Assembly: GCA_022837205.1 (NCBI GenBank)
Contig: JALHEL010000135.1
Coordinates: forward strand, 1-5,436
Direction of reading: 5' to 3'
Source: Leptolinea sp.
Lineage (GTDB): Bacteria; Chloroflexota; Anaerolineae; Anaerolineales; Anaerolineaceae
DNA: 5,436 bases
Part shown: positions 5,038-5,436 of the stretch, in pieces
Layout: each line of letters begins with the position of its first letter
Position numbering within the stretch: position 1 is the stretch's first letter
The notes under the pieces: generated by a model
Database searches by the model: none
The model's input: only the letters and a program-made list of their open reading frames with translations
What the model was told of the DNA's origin: nothing
Position numbers and translations under genes: made by a program

Positions 5038-5436
5038 ATGCAACGTTTATTAAAATATTTAAAACCATTTATTTTTCTGCTCATTCTTGCGATCGCATTG
5101 CTTTTTTTACAAGCGAACGCCGATCTGGCATTGCCTGATTACTTATCGAAAATCGTCAATGTCGGCATTCAGGCCGGAGGAATTGAGAACGCAATCCCGC
5201 AGGCAATTCGGCAAACGGAAATGGAACGTTTGATGCTTTTCTTCTCAGCCGAAGAAAAGGAGCGGGTATTAAATGACTACACCCTGGTGGACCAATCTTC
5301 GCCGGATTACGATCGCTACTTATCCCAATATCCCGCTCTGAAAGACGGCGCAATTTATGTTCTTAATCCGATCGATCAAGCCGAAACGGATTGGTTAAAT
5401 CCGGTCATGGCGAAAGTACTTCTGGTGGTCTATGGT
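5038..5436 (+). CDS. ABC exporter half-transporter (permease/ATPase), N-terminal part, runs off the window
   Basis: An open frame of 133 codons from ATG 5038 to the window end without a stop. GGAG at 5028-5031 gives 6 nt spacing. The product begins MQRLLKYLKP, then one transmembrane helix (about 11-30), and carries the LPDYLSKIVNVGI signature (32-44) seen at the start of the membrane domain of multidrug-type ABC exporters. Residues about 45-122 form a long, charged, soluble stretch before hydrophobicity returns (VMAKVLLVV). The loop between helices 1 and 2 is therefore large and would face outside. Similar loops are known in one subunit of heterodimeric exporters such as BmrCD. The ATPase domain and probably a partner half-transporter lie downstream, outside the window. 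The preceding MarR gene suggests inducible efflux. The substrate cannot be told. Confidence 0.85.
   Translation, partial: MQRLLKYLKPFIFLLILAIALLFLQANADLALPDYLSKIVNVGIQAGGIENAIPQAIRQTEMERLMLFFSAEEKERVLNDYTLVDQSSPDYDRYLSQYPALKDGAIYVLNPIDQAETDWLNPVMAKVLLVVYG

Noticed and set aside
5156..5353. Minus-strand frame across the ABC gene
   Set aside because: It lies opposite an open, family-recognisable transporter frame. Its Arg/Pro/Ser-rich product is typical of antisense translation.

Overview
The window is a low-GC (roughly 40%) bacterial stretch with tightly packed housekeeping and accessory genes. The closest feel is a Gram-positive-type anaerobe. Evidence for this is the PyrR-style RNA leader, the adjacent pyrF-pyrE pair, AGGAGG-like ribosome binding sites and consensus sigma-A-like promoters. 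These point to Bacillota. An Anaerolineae-like member of Chloroflexota with low GC is a serious alternative, given the divergent acetate kinase and the CrtO-like acyltransferase. No marker in the window settles the phylum.

Left part (1-1279): the 3' end of a CrtO-like membrane acyltransferase runs off the left edge. It converges, with only 8 bp between stops, on deoD (purine nucleoside phosphorylase, minus strand). A 299-bp divergent intergenic region follows and carries a plausible deoD promoter.

Middle (1280-4196): an acetate-kinase family gene keeps the catalytic and acyl-site residues but has lost both stretches that normally hold the adenosine of ATP. Next comes a promoter and an RNA leader with the hallmarks of a PyrR attenuator: a CNGNGAG loop hairpin, an antiterminator and a strong intrinsic terminator. 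It lies just ahead of pyrF and pyrE, the last two enzymes of UMP synthesis (orotate to OMP to UMP). Two compact hairpins close this operon.

Right part (4197-5436): a consensus promoter overlapped by a 12-bp palindrome drives a MarR-family regulator. A 22-codon reading frame of uncertain status follows, and its stop codon abuts the start of an ABC exporter half-transporter that leaves the window after 133 residues. This looks like a MarR-controlled efflux operon.

Functionally the window joins nucleotide salvage and synthesis (deoD, pyrFE), acyl-phosphate metabolism (ackA-like) and a regulated exporter. The points most worth following up are the kinase with a rebuilt nucleotide pocket and the pyr attenuator. 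I found no CRISPR array, tRNA, rRNA, insertion sequence or attachment site.
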